Of a stretch of DNA of 30,694 nt, positions 7,747 through 15,748 are shown piece by piece. The notes beneath the pieces were generated by a model that was not told the origin of the DNA, did not search any database, and saw nothing but the letters and a program-made list of their open reading frames with translations. The number at the start of each line of letters is the position of its first letter. The first letter of the stretch is position 1. Both the position numbers and the translations under genes were made by a program. Where the stretch lies: the NCBI GenBank assembly GCA_049239925.1, contig JBMLTO010000105.1, forward strand, positions 1 through 30,694, in the 5' to 3' direction. The stretch comes from Legionella_A sp049239925 (GTDB taxonomy: Bacteria > Pseudomonadota > Gammaproteobacteria > Legionellales > Legionellaceae).

Positions 7747-10284
7747 TTATTGGTGCAGTTGTTCTTTTTCAAGGGCTTTTAGTTTGTAGATCACATCTAG
7801 TGCTGAGCGAGGTGTTAAATTGTCGACATCAATATTTGCTAGTTCATTTAACACAGCTGGATATTTTAACAGTTGATTTATTGGTTGTTCAACTATAGGT
7901 GTTTGTTGAACCTCCTTTAAATGTTGAGTTGCTAACGCTAAAACATCTTTCGGAATACCTGCCAACGCGGCTACTTCTAGGCCATAGCTTTTACTTGCCG
8001 CCCCGTCTTCCAGTTGATAAAGAAATACAATGCCATGATCGGTTAATGTTGCTTGAAGATGCTTATTGCGTATGCAAGGAAACTTTTCAGGCAAGTTGGT
8101 TAATTCAAAATAATGAGTGGAGAATAATGTATATGATTTAACGGTGTTAGTCAGATAAACACAACATGCATACGCTAAAGCCATGCCATCATAGGTGCTT
8201 GTGCCTCGGCCAATTTCATCAATAAGCACCAAACTTTCCGATGTAGCATGTCTTAAAATATGTGCTGTTTCGCTCATCTCGACCATGAACGTTGAACGGC
8301 CTGCACTTAAGTCATCACTTGCACCAATGCGTGTAAATATTTTATCAATGGCTCCCATGCGCGCTCTTTTAGCTGGAACATAACTGCCTATATGGGCGAG
8401 CAAAACAATTAAAGCATTCTGTCGCATATAGGTAGATTTACCGCCCATATTTGGTCCAGTAATTAATATCATGTGTTGTTGCGGTTTTAAATGTAGGTGA
8501 TTAGCGATAAATTTTTGTTTTAATAGTTGCTCAATGACAGGATGCCTACCTTCGACAATCTCTATACCAGGATTTTTATCCATGGTAGGGCATGTCCAAT
8601 TTAGACTAATACTGCGTTCTGTTAGGTTAGAAAGAACATCTAACTCAGCTAGTGCTTGGGCAATTAGATTAAGTGGGATAACCGAGAGATAGATCTCTGC
8701 TAATAAATTTTCGTATAACCATTTTTCTCTTGCCAATGCCTTCATTTGTGCAGACATTACTTTTTCTTCGAAATGTTTAAGTTCAGGCGTAATATAGCGT
8801 TCAACATTTTTTAAGGTTTGTTTACGTTGATAATAATCAGGAACTTTTTGAGTTTGGCTATGTGGCAGTTCTATATAGTAACCATGTACACGGTTGAATC
8901 CAAATTTTAAAGTGGATATTCCTGACCGCTGTTTCTCTTGTTGTTCTAATGCTAATAATTTTTCGCTAGCATTATCGCTTAGCTCTCGTAAGTCATCCAA
9001 TTCTTCGTCAAAACCTTGAGCTATCACACCGCCATCCCTAATCAGTACAGGTGGATTCTCAATGATCGCTGTTGCTAATAAATCTGATAATTCAGGTAGT
9101 GGCTGTAGATTATTCGTTAAATTAGTGATCAGCAAACCGGATAATGGTTTCAGTACTTCTTGTAGTTCAGGTAAAACAACCAAACTGTTTTTTAACTGAA
9201 CCAAGTCTCGTGGTCTTGCCGTTTTTAAGGCTATCCGGGTCACTATGCGTTGAACATCTGCGGTCTTTTTGAGCAACTCATGGCATTGTGCATCTACACG
9301 ATTAGCTTGTAAGACGCTGAGTGCTTGTTGACGTTCTTTAATTTGGTCATGCTGACGAAGTGGTTTGCTCAACCAACGAGCTAATAGACGACTACCTGCT
9401 GCTGTGGCTGTATGATCAAGAATTGCTAATAAACAATTCTCATGTTTACCTTGATTATTATGAAAAATTTCTAAGTGATTTTGCGTGGATTCATCAAGCT
9501 GCAGATAATCTTCATTGTTTTCAAGGGTAAGCGTGGTTAAATGTGGCAGTGATTGTCGTTGAGTACTTTCCAGGTAGGCTAGTAGACAACCTGCTGCAGG
9601 ATAGGCAATCGGATAATCTTTCTCACCAAAGGCTGTTAAATTAGTTGTATTAAAATGTTTTGCAATCAGTTCTCGTGCACGATTTCGATCAAAATCCCAG
9701 GCAGGTCGACGTTTAATCAATTTTTTCCAGCGTTCGAGTTTATCTTGCTGGCCATCAAGTAACAAAATTTCAGCAGGTCTTAGACGGTTTAACTCAGCAT
9801 TTAGTTCGGGCTCATCGTTGACTTGTAACAGATGAAATCTGCCACCGCTGATATCTACCCATGCTAAGCCAATCTGTTCTTTATGAAAATGAATCGCTAA
9901 TAGTATATTGTCTTGTCTTGCTTCGAGGAGTGCATCATCAGTCAAGGTTCCTGGAGTAATGATCCGAACGACTTGGCGTTCCATGGGGCCTTTGTTGTGG
10001 GCTGGATCACCAATTTGTTCGCAGATGGCTACAGACTCACCTTTTTTCACTAAACGGGCAAGGTAGTTTTCGACAGCATGATAGGGAACTCCGGCCATAG
10101 GGATGGGAGAACCAGCTGATTGCCCTCGATGTGTTAGCGTTAAATCTAGTAAGGTTGCCGCTTGTTTAGCATCATCAAAAAAAAGCTCATAGAAATCACC
10201 CATACGATAAAATAATAATATATCTGGGTAATTAGCTTTGATTGATAAATATTGTTGCATCATTGGCGTGTGCGGACTAGACAT
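7747..10284 (-). CDS. mutS: DNA mismatch repair protein MutS
   Basis: This 845-residue protein (E. coli MutS has 853) recognises mismatches and starts methyl-directed mismatch repair. The mismatch-binding Phe-x-Glu motif is F31-Y32-E33 within YRMGDFYELF. The clamp and lever regions follow. The ABC-type ATPase has Walker A GPNMGGKST near residue 610, with DEIGRGTSTYDG (Walker B and surroundings) further on. The C-terminus ends in a short helical tail expected to carry the tetramerisation segment. The ATG at 10284 gives an N-terminus matching other MutS (HTPMMQQYL), though no strong ribosome binding site precedes it. A good sigma-70-type promoter lies 30-58 bases upstream. MutL is not in the window. 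Confidence 0.98.
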   Translation of the reverse strand: MSSPHTPMMQQYLSIKANYPDILLFYRMGDFYELFFDDAKQAATLLDLTLTHRGQSAGSPIPMAGVPYHAVENYLARLVKKGESVAICEQIGDPAHNKGPMERQVVRIITPGTLTDDALLEARQDNILLAIHFHKEQIGLAWVDISGGRFHLLQVNDEPELNAELNRLRPAEILLLDGQQDKLERWKKLIKRRPAWDFDRNRARELIAKHFNTTNLTAFGEKDYPIAYPAAGCLLAYLESTQRQSLPHLTTLTLENNEDYLQLDESTQNHLEIFHNNQGKHENCLLAILDHTATAAGSRLLARWLSKPLRQHDQIKERQQALSVLQANRVDAQCHELLKKTADVQRIVTRIALKTARPRDLVQLKNSLVVLPELQEVLKPLSGLLITNLTNNLQPLPELSDLLATAIIENPPVLIRDGGVIAQGFDEELDDLRELSDNASEKLLALEQQEKQRSGISTLKFGFNRVHGYYIELPHSQTQKVPDYYQRKQTLKNVERYITPELKHFEEKVMSAQMKALAREKWLYENLLAEIYLSVIPLNLIAQALAELDVLSNLTERSISLNWTCPTMDKNPGIEIVEGRHPVIEQLLKQKFIANHLHLKPQQHMILITGPNMGGKSTYMRQNALIVLLAHIGSYVPAKRARMGAIDKIFTRIGASDDLSAGRSTFMVEMSETAHILRHATSESLVLIDEIGRGTSTYDGMALAYACCVYLTNTVKSYTLFSTHYFELTNLPEKFPCIRNKHLQATLTDHGIVFLYQLEDGAASKSYGLEVAALAGIPKDVLALATQHLKEVQQTPIVEQPINQLLKYPAVLNELANIDVDNLTPRSALDVIYKLKALEKEQLHQ

Positions 10285-10313
10285 AGGTATTAGATCAAGT
10301 TAGCTTCCCGCCG

Positions 10314-10342
10314 ATTGTAGCAAAATTGCCAAGACAAGTCAG
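10314..10342 (-). promoter_or_regulatory. Candidate sigma-70 promoter of mutS
   Basis: Reading the minus strand, CTGACT (10342-10337, 4 of 6 to the -35 consensus) and TACAAT (10319-10314, 5 of 6 to the -10) are separated by 17 bases. Transcription would start near 10307, giving a short leader before the mutS ATG at 10284. Predicted from sequence only. Confidence 0.5.
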
Positions 10343-10420
10343 TACCGAATATTTGTAAAAATTGCCGATGTTATCATAGGGGATTTTTTATCATGTATTA
10401 TAAATCTTCAATAAATATGG

Positions 10421-10448
10421 TAGACCTTTTAAGTGATTGTAGTAGAAT
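10421..10448 (+). promoter_or_regulatory. Candidate promoter of the repeat lipoprotein gene
   Basis: TAGACC (10421-10426, 4 of 6) and TAGAAT (10443-10448, 5 of 6) are separated by 16 bases, implying a leader of about 90 bases before the ATG at 10544. That leader contains an inverted repeat, TGATAAC (10466-10472) and GTTATCA (10495-10501), and the 10-base palindrome TAACATGTTA (10469-10478), which could be an operator or an RNA stem. The rest of the 10285-10543 gap shows no gene. Confidence 0.35.
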
Positions 10449-10543
10449 TAAAACCGTTAATTCGTTGATAACATGTTAATGTTTGCTTGGATTTGTTATC
10501 AGGAATTCATTCAATCAACTTATTTTAAATTAAGGGAGATATT

Positions 10544-10801
10544 ATGAGATCGATTATGTTACTAGTTGCTGCTGGAATGATGGCAGTTGCTTTAACTGGT
10601 TGCGAACAAAAACCAAAACAACCGACTGATGAACATCCAGTTGCAGTGCAAACACAAGCTGAAGAAGCTAACGCAGCTGAAGAAGCCAAACCAGCTGAAG
10701 AAGCCAAACCAGCTGAAGAAGCCAAGCCAGCTGAAGAAGCTAAACCAGCTGAAGAAGCTAAACCAGCTGAAGAAGCTAAACCAGCTGAAGCACACAGCTG
10801 A
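10544..10801 (+). CDS. Small lipoprotein with AEEAKP tandem repeats
   Basis: This 85-residue protein has a lipoprotein signal peptide ending in the lipobox LTGC (lipidated Cys 20). A short linker is followed by six perfect AEEAKP hexapeptides, preceded by one degenerate copy (AEEANA) and closed by AEAHS. Acidic, lysine- and proline-bearing alanine repeats of this kind suggest an extended or helical spacer in the periplasm. No catalytic domain exists and no function can be assigned. GGGAG lies 6 bases before the ATG, a strong ribosome binding site. A sharp intrinsic terminator follows 21 bases after the stop, so it is a single-gene unit that is probably well expressed. The signal peptide and clean expression signals support it as a real gene despite its low complexity. 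Confidence 0.85.
   Translation: MRSIMLLVAAGMMAVALTGCEQKPKQPTDEHPVAVQTQAEEANAAEEAKPAEEAKPAEEAKPAEEAKPAEEAKPAEEAKPAEAHS
10658..10797 (+). repeat. 18-bp tandem repeat inside the lipoprotein gene
   Basis: Six consecutive 18-base units, GCTGAAGAAGCYAARCCA, run from 10676 to 10783. A diverged unit precedes them (10658-10675) and a partial one follows from 10784. The first three full units use GCC and the last three use GCT at the fourth codon, so the array falls into two homogenised blocks. All units are in frame. Copy number is likely to vary between strains by replication slippage, without frameshift. Confidence 0.95.
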
Positions 10802-10822
10802 TCGTAATGACCATTGAAGAAG

Positions 10823-10845
10823 ACCCCGTTTCTACGGGGTTTTTT
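10823..10845 (+). terminator. Intrinsic terminator after the repeat lipoprotein
   Basis: A 7-bp stem ACCCCGT (10823-10829) / ACGGGGT (10834-10840) with the tetraloop TTCT is followed by a T-run to 10845. It is a textbook Rho-independent terminator. Confidence 0.93.
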
Positions 10846-10875
10846 ATATAAATATATAGTGTTTTATTGAATCTG

Positions 10876-11898
10876 ATGATTAACAAGCAACCTGTTGACG
10901 CAGTCATAACATGGGTCGATGGCAGTGATAGTTCTCATGCAGCAAAATTAAATCGTTTGCTTGCTTCCTTGGGTCGGACACGTCCGATGTCTGCAGCACC
11001 GACTCGTTTTAATCAATGTGGTGAGTTGAGCTATTGTGTTTTTTCGTTGTTGCAGTTTGCTCCTTGGATTAATAATATCTTTATCATCACTGATCAGCAA
11101 ATTCCACCAATCGTTGAACAACTTGCGATGACAACATATGCAAATAAAATTAAGATTATCGATCATCTTCAAATATTTGCTGATTATGAACATGTGTTAC
11201 CCACCTTTAATAGCTTAACGATTGAAACCATGTTGTTTAAAATTCCTGATTTGGCTGACAAGTTTATTTATCTCAATGATGATTGTCTATTAGTGAGGCC
11301 AGTGAGCTATGATGACTTTTTTCGTAGCGGGAAAGTTGTCCTGAGAGGATGCTGGAAAACGTCGAGTTCAGTGAAAACATACTATAAGTTGACCCGGTGG
11401 TTAAATAAATATTTTCCTAAACTAGTGCAAGTGAAACCTCCTGCTTTCCATCGTCATATTCAAGAGAAAAGCGGACAATTATTAGGGTTTACGAAGCGAT
11501 TTTTTGATTTACCTCATATGCCTTTCGCAATGAACAAGCCTACTATCGACTGTTTTTTTAGGCTCAATCCACAATTATTATCTAGCAATATACAATATGC
11601 TTTACGTGATTTACGTCAATTTTGGTTGATATCCTTGATTGCACATCTAGAAATAAACAATAATCAAGCTATTATTGATAAATCGTTAAAAGCGATGATG
11701 GTGAATGGTGGGCACCATTCGATCAAAAAAATTAAGTCTCGATTGGCTGCTGTCGATAGTAATCCGCATATTGCTTTTTTATGCATGCAAAGTATTGATT
11801 TGGCGCCAGATGATGTTAAAGATTATTTGATTGGCTGGCTTAAAGGTCGATTTGACATCAATAGTCGATTATTCTTAAGCAATAGGACGAATAACTAA
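10876..11898 (+). CDS. Stealth-family protein (putative sugar-1-phosphate transferase)
   Basis: This 340-residue protein carries the conserved Stealth blocks. CR1 is DAVITWVDGSD (residues 8-18). CR2 lies around ELSYCVFSLLQFAPWINNIF (50-69) and ITDQQIPP. The TFNSLTIE segment (110-117) leads into CR3, FIYLNDDCLLVRPV (130-143). A CR4-like DLPHMPFAM segment follows. Family members include capsule hexose-1-phosphate transferases (for example CpsY and the GlcNAc-phosphotransferase alpha/beta relatives), which join sugars through phosphodiester bonds in surface polysaccharides. Here there are no capsule genes beside it, so the acceptor is unknown. ATG 10876 is used. The in-frame TTG at 10867 is possible, and neither start has a clear ribosome binding site. 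The stop overlaps the start of the CinA-like gene (TAATG). Confidence 0.85.
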   Translation: MINKQPVDAVITWVDGSDSSHAAKLNRLLASLGRTRPMSAAPTRFNQCGELSYCVFSLLQFAPWINNIFIITDQQIPPIVEQLAMTTYANKIKIIDHLQIFADYEHVLPTFNSLTIETMLFKIPDLADKFIYLNDDCLLVRPVSYDDFFRSGKVVLRGCWKTSSSVKTYYKLTRWLNKYFPKLVQVKPPAFHRHIQEKSGQLLGFTKRFFDLPHMPFAMNKPTIDCFFRLNPQLLSSNIQYALRDLRQFWLISLIAHLEINNNQAIIDKSLKAMMVNGGHHSIKKIKSRLAAVDSNPHIAFLCMQSIDLAPDDVKDYLIGWLKGRFDINSRLFLSNRTNN

Positions 11899-12995
11899 TG
11901 AGTATTGCAATATTAGCAACTGGCGATGAAATTATACAAGGTGATACTTTAAATACAAATACTCACGCTATTGCACATGTTCTGCAAACAGAAAGCTTGT
12001 CTTTAGGATTGCATCTGTCTTGCGGAGACAATGAACAAGAAATCGCTGATTGTATTGCATTTCTTAGCCGTAAACATCGGATTATCATCATCACTGGTGG
12101 CTTAGGTCCTACCTCAGATGATCGTACGCGGTTTGCTTTGGCAAGGTATTTAGGTTTGCCTTTACAAGAAAATCCGATCGCTTTGCAGCATGTTCAAGAG
12201 CGGTTAATACGTGCCAATCTTCCTATGAATGCAGGTAATCGTCAACAAGCTATGTTTCCTGAACAGGCTGTATTGTTAGCTAACCCATATGGCACTGCTT
12301 TAGGATGTTATCTACTACATAGTGGTAGTATTTATATTTTATTGCCTGGTCCCCCTCGAGAATGCTTACCTATGTTCAATCAGTATATCCTGCCTTTATT
12401 AGGAGCGACTGAACATAGTGACAAAGTATTACTAAAATGGCGCTTATTTGGTGTCGCTGAAAGTCAGATTGCAGAGATCTTAGAGCAGGAGCTTTGCGGT
12501 ATAGATTGTGAGGTTGGTTATCGACTAGACACTCCTTATGTCGAATTCAAAGTACGTTGTATGCTAGAACAGGTAGATATTATCAAGCAGTTGGTTGAGC
12601 CACTAATTGCTCCTCATATCATTGCTACGACAGATCTTAAAGCATCGGAGAAGTTACAACAATATACGAATAAGTTACGTGAGCCTATCAGTATTATTGA
12701 TGAGGTCACCGGTGGTAAGTTGCAAACTTTAATCCAATGTCCTGAGAATTTTGATAAAGTATTTTTTTACCCAAAAAATGCTGTGAATCTTCAGTTTCAT
12801 TTAACTGGGTTACAGGAATTTTGGTCGCAGTTGCCCGGTGTTACTGAGTCATCACTGACTATCAAATATAGCAATAGCGGCGGGCAAGGGAGCGAAACTC
12901 GACAGATTCCTTATCGTGGCCCATTGGTAATTGATTTTGCTGCTGAATGGCTATCCTTTAGACTGTTGCATCTCATCGATCAATTGCATAAGTGA
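11898..12995 (+). CDS. CinA-like protein with MoCF domain, no PncC amidase domain
   Basis: The N-terminal half of this 365-residue protein is a CinA/MoaB-Mog-like (MoCF) domain. Clear motifs are TGDEIIQGDTLNTNT (8-22), TGGLGPTSDD near residue 66, and LPGPPRE near residue 149. Canonical CinA (about 410-420 residues) ends in a nicotinamide mononucleotide deamidase (PncC) domain. That domain is not recognisable here. Residues from about 245 onward form a different, unidentified C-terminus ending in FAAEWLSFRLLHLIDQLHK. The N-terminal domain is associated with ADP-ribose/NAD pyrophosphatase activity in CinA proteins, so a nucleotide-repair role is inferred, but the deamidase half seems absent or extremely diverged. 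The ATG overlaps the upstream stop by one base. Its 3' end overlaps obgE, on the other strand, by 45 bases. Confidence 0.85.
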   Translation: MSIAILATGDEIIQGDTLNTNTHAIAHVLQTESLSLGLHLSCGDNEQEIADCIAFLSRKHRIIIITGGLGPTSDDRTRFALARYLGLPLQENPIALQHVQERLIRANLPMNAGNRQQAMFPEQAVLLANPYGTALGCYLLHSGSIYILLPGPPRECLPMFNQYILPLLGATEHSDKVLLKWRLFGVAESQIAEILEQELCGIDCEVGYRLDTPYVEFKVRCMLEQVDIIKQLVEPLIAPHIIATTDLKASEKLQQYTNKLREPISIIDEVTGGKLQTLIQCPENFDKVFFYPKNAVNLQFHLTGLQEFWSQLPGVTESSLTIKYSNSGGQGSETRQIPYRGPLVIDFAAEWLSFRLLHLIDQLHK

Positions 12996-13976
12996 GTAAC
13001 ATAATTGCTGGGTTCCTTCTGCCTTTATAGCAGAAATACAAAATACTTTGCCAGTCCATTGTAAGTGGGTGATGATATCTTGAATACGTTGTTCCCGTTC
13101 CTGTGGATCTGGAATCATGTCTATTTTGTTAAGAACCAACCATCTTGGTTTATCAAGTAAGTCTTGGCTGTAAGCCGCTAGTTCATTGATAATCGTAATT
13201 GCTGATGCTACTGGGTCGCTATTGTCCAAAGGTGCAATGTCTATGACGTGGAGCAAAACACAGGTGCGTGAAAGATGTTTTAGAAAGTGATGCCCAAGTC
13301 CTGCGCCGTCAGCTGCACCCTCAATTAAACCAGGAATATCTGCCATCACAAAGCTTTTATGAGCACCAACGCTAACAACACCAAGACCTGGGTGTAAAGT
13401 CGTGAATGGGTAATCTGCGATTTTCGGTTTTGCGCTAGAAACGGCACGAATAAGTGTTGATTTTCCTGCATTAGGCAAACCTAATAAACCGACGTCGGCT
13501 AAAACACGTAGTTCTAAGCGCAATTGACGTACTTCTCCAGGGGTTCCTGGGGTCGTTTGTCTGGGAGCGCGGTTAACGCTGCTTTTATATCGGGTATTAC
13601 CCAAACCATGAAAGCCACCTTGAGCAACCAGTAAGCGTTGACCAACGGTGTTAATATCTCCTAAAACTTCATCGTTATCTAAGTCGTAGACGACAGTACC
13701 AATTGGTACATGAATAATCAGATCATCGCCTTTTTTTCCGGTACAATTACTGCCCATGCCACTTTTGCCATTTTCTGCTTTAAAATGTCGCTGGTAACGA
13801 AAATCAATTAAGGTATTTAAGTCCTTATGCGCTTCTAAATAAATGCTGCCACCATCGCCGCCGTCTCCGCCATCAGGGCCGCCAAAAGGAATAAATTTTT
13901 CACGTCTAAAGCTTAGGCAACCATTACCACCATTACCTGCTTCAACTTTAATAGTTACTTCATCAACGAAACGCAT
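12951..13976 (-). CDS. obgE: GTPase ObgE (CgtA)
   Basis: This 341-residue essential GTPase acts in 50S ribosome assembly and stress control. The glycine-rich Obg fold occupies residues 1 to about 158 (FVDEVTIKVEAGNGGNGC, GGPDGGDGGDGG). The G domain follows with GLPNAGKST (G1), DIPGLIEGA (G3) and NKID (G4). The C-terminal extension after the G domain is short. It lies downstream of rplU and rpmA on the same strand, the classic order. A 217-base gap separates it from rpmA, so it may be partly expressed from its own promoter. No strong ribosome binding site is visible before the ATG at 13976, but the N-terminus matches the family. Its last 45 bases overlap the 3' end of the convergent CinA-like gene. 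Confidence 0.97.
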   Translation of the reverse strand: MRFVDEVTIKVEAGNGGNGCLSFRREKFIPFGGPDGGDGGDGGSIYLEAHKDLNTLIDFRYQRHFKAENGKSGMGSNCTGKKGDDLIIHVPIGTVVYDLDNDEVLGDINTVGQRLLVAQGGFHGLGNTRYKSSVNRAPRQTTPGTPGEVRQLRLELRVLADVGLLGLPNAGKSTLIRAVSSAKPKIADYPFTTLHPGLGVVSVGAHKSFVMADIPGLIEGAADGAGLGHHFLKHLSRTCVLLHVIDIAPLDNSDPVASAITIINELAAYSQDLLDKPRWLVLNKIDMIPDPQEREQRIQDIITHLQWTGKVFCISAIKAEGTQQLCYSLMQLIDEMQQSKG

Positions 13977-14000
13977 TAGGACATCAACTCATATAAGATA

Positions 14001-14025
14001 CTATGCTCAGATGTTTAGAGCATAG
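14001..14025. other. Hairpin in the rpmA-obgE gap
   Basis: CTATGCTC (14001-14008) and GAGCATAG (14018-14025) form a perfect 8-bp stem with a 9-base loop. On the minus strand it lies 25 bases before the obgE start, without a T-run. It could be a leader structure, an mRNA processing site or an operator. The rest of the gap (13977-14193) also has GCGG/CCGC arms around 14112-14141 but no gene. Confidence 0.45.
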
Positions 14026-14193
14026 CCGTTAACATTAGTTAAGCGGTGTAGAGGGTGTGATAGCAAACGATCTGACTCATTATCGATTAGTTGCCAATGA
14101 TTAAATAATCTTAGCGGCAGGTTTATTGCTTCCTAACCGCATATGATAATTTCAACACTAATAACTGAATAGCCTAACAGATAAGACTATAAA

Positions 14194-14466
14194 CTAGTTT
14201 GCCTCAGCAACTACTGGATCAATAACTACAAACTGGCGCTGTTTAGTGCCTTTGGTGACAAAATTAACAAGGCCGGCAGTGAGGGCATAAAGCGTATGGT
14301 CACGTCCTAAACCAACACCTTCACCAGCATGAAAACGAGTTCCTCGTTGTCTAACCAATATCTCACCTGCGTTAACAAATTGTCCACCGTAACGTTTAAC
14401 ACCCAGGTACTTGGGGTTCGAGTCGCGACCGTTACGGGTACTACCACCTGCTTTTTTATGTGCCAT
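14194..14466 (-). CDS. rpmA: 50S ribosomal protein L27
   Basis: This 90-residue protein begins MAHKKAGGSTRNGRDS, the hallmark L27 N-terminus, which reaches toward the peptidyl-transferase centre. It contains GGQFVNAGEILVRQRGTRFHAGEGVG. The frame stays open upstream to 14538, but the real start is the ATG at 14466. GAGGA lies about 8 bases before it, and the family always starts here. There is no cleavable extension of the Firmicutes type. It is co-transcribed with rplU, 76 bases upstream. Confidence 0.98.
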   Translation of the reverse strand: MAHKKAGGSTRNGRDSNPKYLGVKRYGGQFVNAGEILVRQRGTRFHAGEGVGLGRDHTLYALTAGLVNFVTKGTKQRQFVVIDPVVAEAN

Positions 14467-14542
14467 TTCAATATCCTCTATAACTTTTGTACACACAACC
14501 GAATAACATTTAAAATAAACATCGGTAATGGTTAACAATTAA

Positions 14543-14851
14543 TTACTTAATTGCAGTTATCTTAATTTGCGTATAGTTTTGTCTGTGCCCCATTTGTTTC
14601 ATATGGTGCTTTCGTCGTCTAAACTTGATGATCTTAATTTTTTTGTGTCGTCCGTGTTCAATGACCTCAGCTGTTACAGTTGCATTATTGATAAAAGGAG
14701 AACCGCAGACAACCTTATCACCATCCGTTGTCATCAGAACCTCACAAAAATCAACATGACTGCCTACTTCAGCTGCCAGTTCTTCTATTTTCAGAAGATC
14801 ACCTTCTTTGACACGGTATTGTTTACCGCCTGTTTTAATTACCGCATACAT
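14543..14851 (-). CDS. rplU: 50S ribosomal protein L21
   Basis: This 102-residue protein begins MYAVIKTGGKQYRVKEGD and ends KFRRRKHHMKQMGHRQ...TQIKITAIK, matching L21 along its full length. The frame is open to 14905, but the ATG at 14851 has GGAG 7 bases upstream and gives the family N-terminus. L21 binds 23S rRNA near L20. It is the first gene of the rplU-rpmA-(obgE) unit. A well-matched promoter lies 53-81 bases upstream, and rplY diverges from the same intergenic region. Confidence 0.98.
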   Translation of the reverse strand: MYAVIKTGGKQYRVKEGDLLKIEELAAEVGSHVDFCEVLMTTDGDKVVCGSPFINNATVTAEVIEHGRHKKIKIIKFRRRKHHMKQMGHRQNYTQIKITAIK

Positions 14852-14903
14852 ACTCAATCTCCAATTTGCCTGACGGGCTATCACTGGTTCAACAAAGTGC
14901 CAC

Positions 14904-14932
14904 ATTCTATAAAATATCAGCTACGACTTCAA
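14904..14932 (-). promoter_or_regulatory. Promoter of rplU-rpmA
   Basis: On the minus strand, TTGAAG (14932-14927, 4 of 6) and TAGAAT (14909-14904, 5 of 6) are spaced exactly 17 bases. This is the best match in the rplU/rplY divergent region (14852-15040). For rplY on the plus strand only a weaker TATACT (14951-14956) is seen, with TTCAAG at -35, so the two promoters may overlap back to back. Confidence 0.6.
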
Positions 14933-15040
14933 GTTGAATTTAACTTATTGTATACTCAGCAATCCTGCCCTGTAAACCTGGTCGCAAGGTGATAAGCAAT
15001 TTTATTTGCTCAGGGCTTATACATACGGAGAATTATAACG

Positions 15041-15667
15041 ATGTCAACACTGATTTTAGAAGCTGAAACAAGAACAGACTTAGGGAAAGGTGCGAGCCGC
15101 CGCCTTCGTCGTTTAGAGAACAAAATACCTGCAGTTGTGTATGGTGGTGATGAACAGCCTTTGTCTATTCACTTGCTCCACAATAAGGTCGTTAAGGCGC
15201 TGGAAAATGAACGTATTTTTTCAAGCATTTTTGATTTGAATATAGATGGATCGAAAACTGAGCATGTCATTTTGAAAGATATTCAAAGACATCCATACAA
15301 GCCTATTATTCTGCACATGGATTTGCAACGAGTTTCTGCCAAAGATATCGTTGTTAAGATGGTTCCTTTGCATTTTACAAATGAACAACAATCAAAAGGT
15401 GTTAAAGCCGGTGGGTTGGTAAATCATACCATGACTCAGGTTGAAGTCCGTTGTCAAGCACAGCATTTACCTGAATTCATTGAAGTTGATTTGGCTAATC
15501 TATTAATTGATGAGGTTGTTCACCTATCAGATTTGCAATTGCCTAAGCATGTACAATTAGCATCTGATCCTTCTGTGGGTGATCATGACCATCCGGTTGT
15601 GAGTATTCATATGCACCGAGGCTCATCTGAAGATGAGGATGCTCAATCCGATGAAAGTGCTGGTTAA
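15041..15667 (+). CDS. rplY: 50S ribosomal protein L25 (general stress protein Ctc form)
   Basis: This 208-residue protein is the long, two-domain form of L25. The 5S-rRNA-binding L25 domain covers residues 1 to about 95 (LGKGASRRLRR, IPAVVYGG, ILKDIQRHP). A C-terminal Ctc/TL5 beta domain follows and ends in an acidic tail (SSEDEDAQSDESAG). Many gammaproteobacteria such as E. coli carry only the short form, while others have the long one. GGAG lies 10 bases before the ATG. A terminator follows, then pth and ychF on the same strand, a conserved grouping. Confidence 0.97.
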   Translation: MSTLILEAETRTDLGKGASRRLRRLENKIPAVVYGGDEQPLSIHLLHNKVVKALENERIFSSIFDLNIDGSKTEHVILKDIQRHPYKPIILHMDLQRVSAKDIVVKMVPLHFTNEQQSKGVKAGGLVNHTMTQVEVRCQAQHLPEFIEVDLANLLIDEVVHLSDLQLPKHVQLASDPSVGDHDHPVVSIHMHRGSSEDEDAQSDESAG

Positions 15668-15698
15668 TTATTTTCATTAGCTATCATTATTACTTACT

Positions 15699-15728
15699 AA
15701 AGGCGGGACTTCGATTCCGCCTTTTTTT
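15699..15728 (+). terminator. Intrinsic terminator after rplY
   Basis: AAAGGCGG (15699-15706) pairs with CCGCCTTT (15717-15724), with two further pairs possible inside, and is followed by T's to 15728. It lies between rplY and pth, so pth-ychF expression needs either read-through or a promoter within or after it. Confidence 0.9.
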
Positions 15729-15748
15729 GATCCGACGCAGAAGATGAT

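Noticed and set aside
10592..10795. Open frames on both strands across the AEEAKP array
   Set aside because: The 18-base repeat has no stops in several frames, so low-complexity frames arise automatically. Only the frame with the lipobox signal peptide and ribosome binding site is credible.
14467..14538. Longer N-terminus for L27 (and a similar one for L21 to 14905)
   Set aside because: The extra residues are unlike the families, and strong ribosome binding sites precede the inner ATGs at 14466 and 14851.
14567..14992. 141-residue plus-strand open frame
   Set aside because: It lies antisense to rplU and its promoter; composition is typical of a shadow frame.
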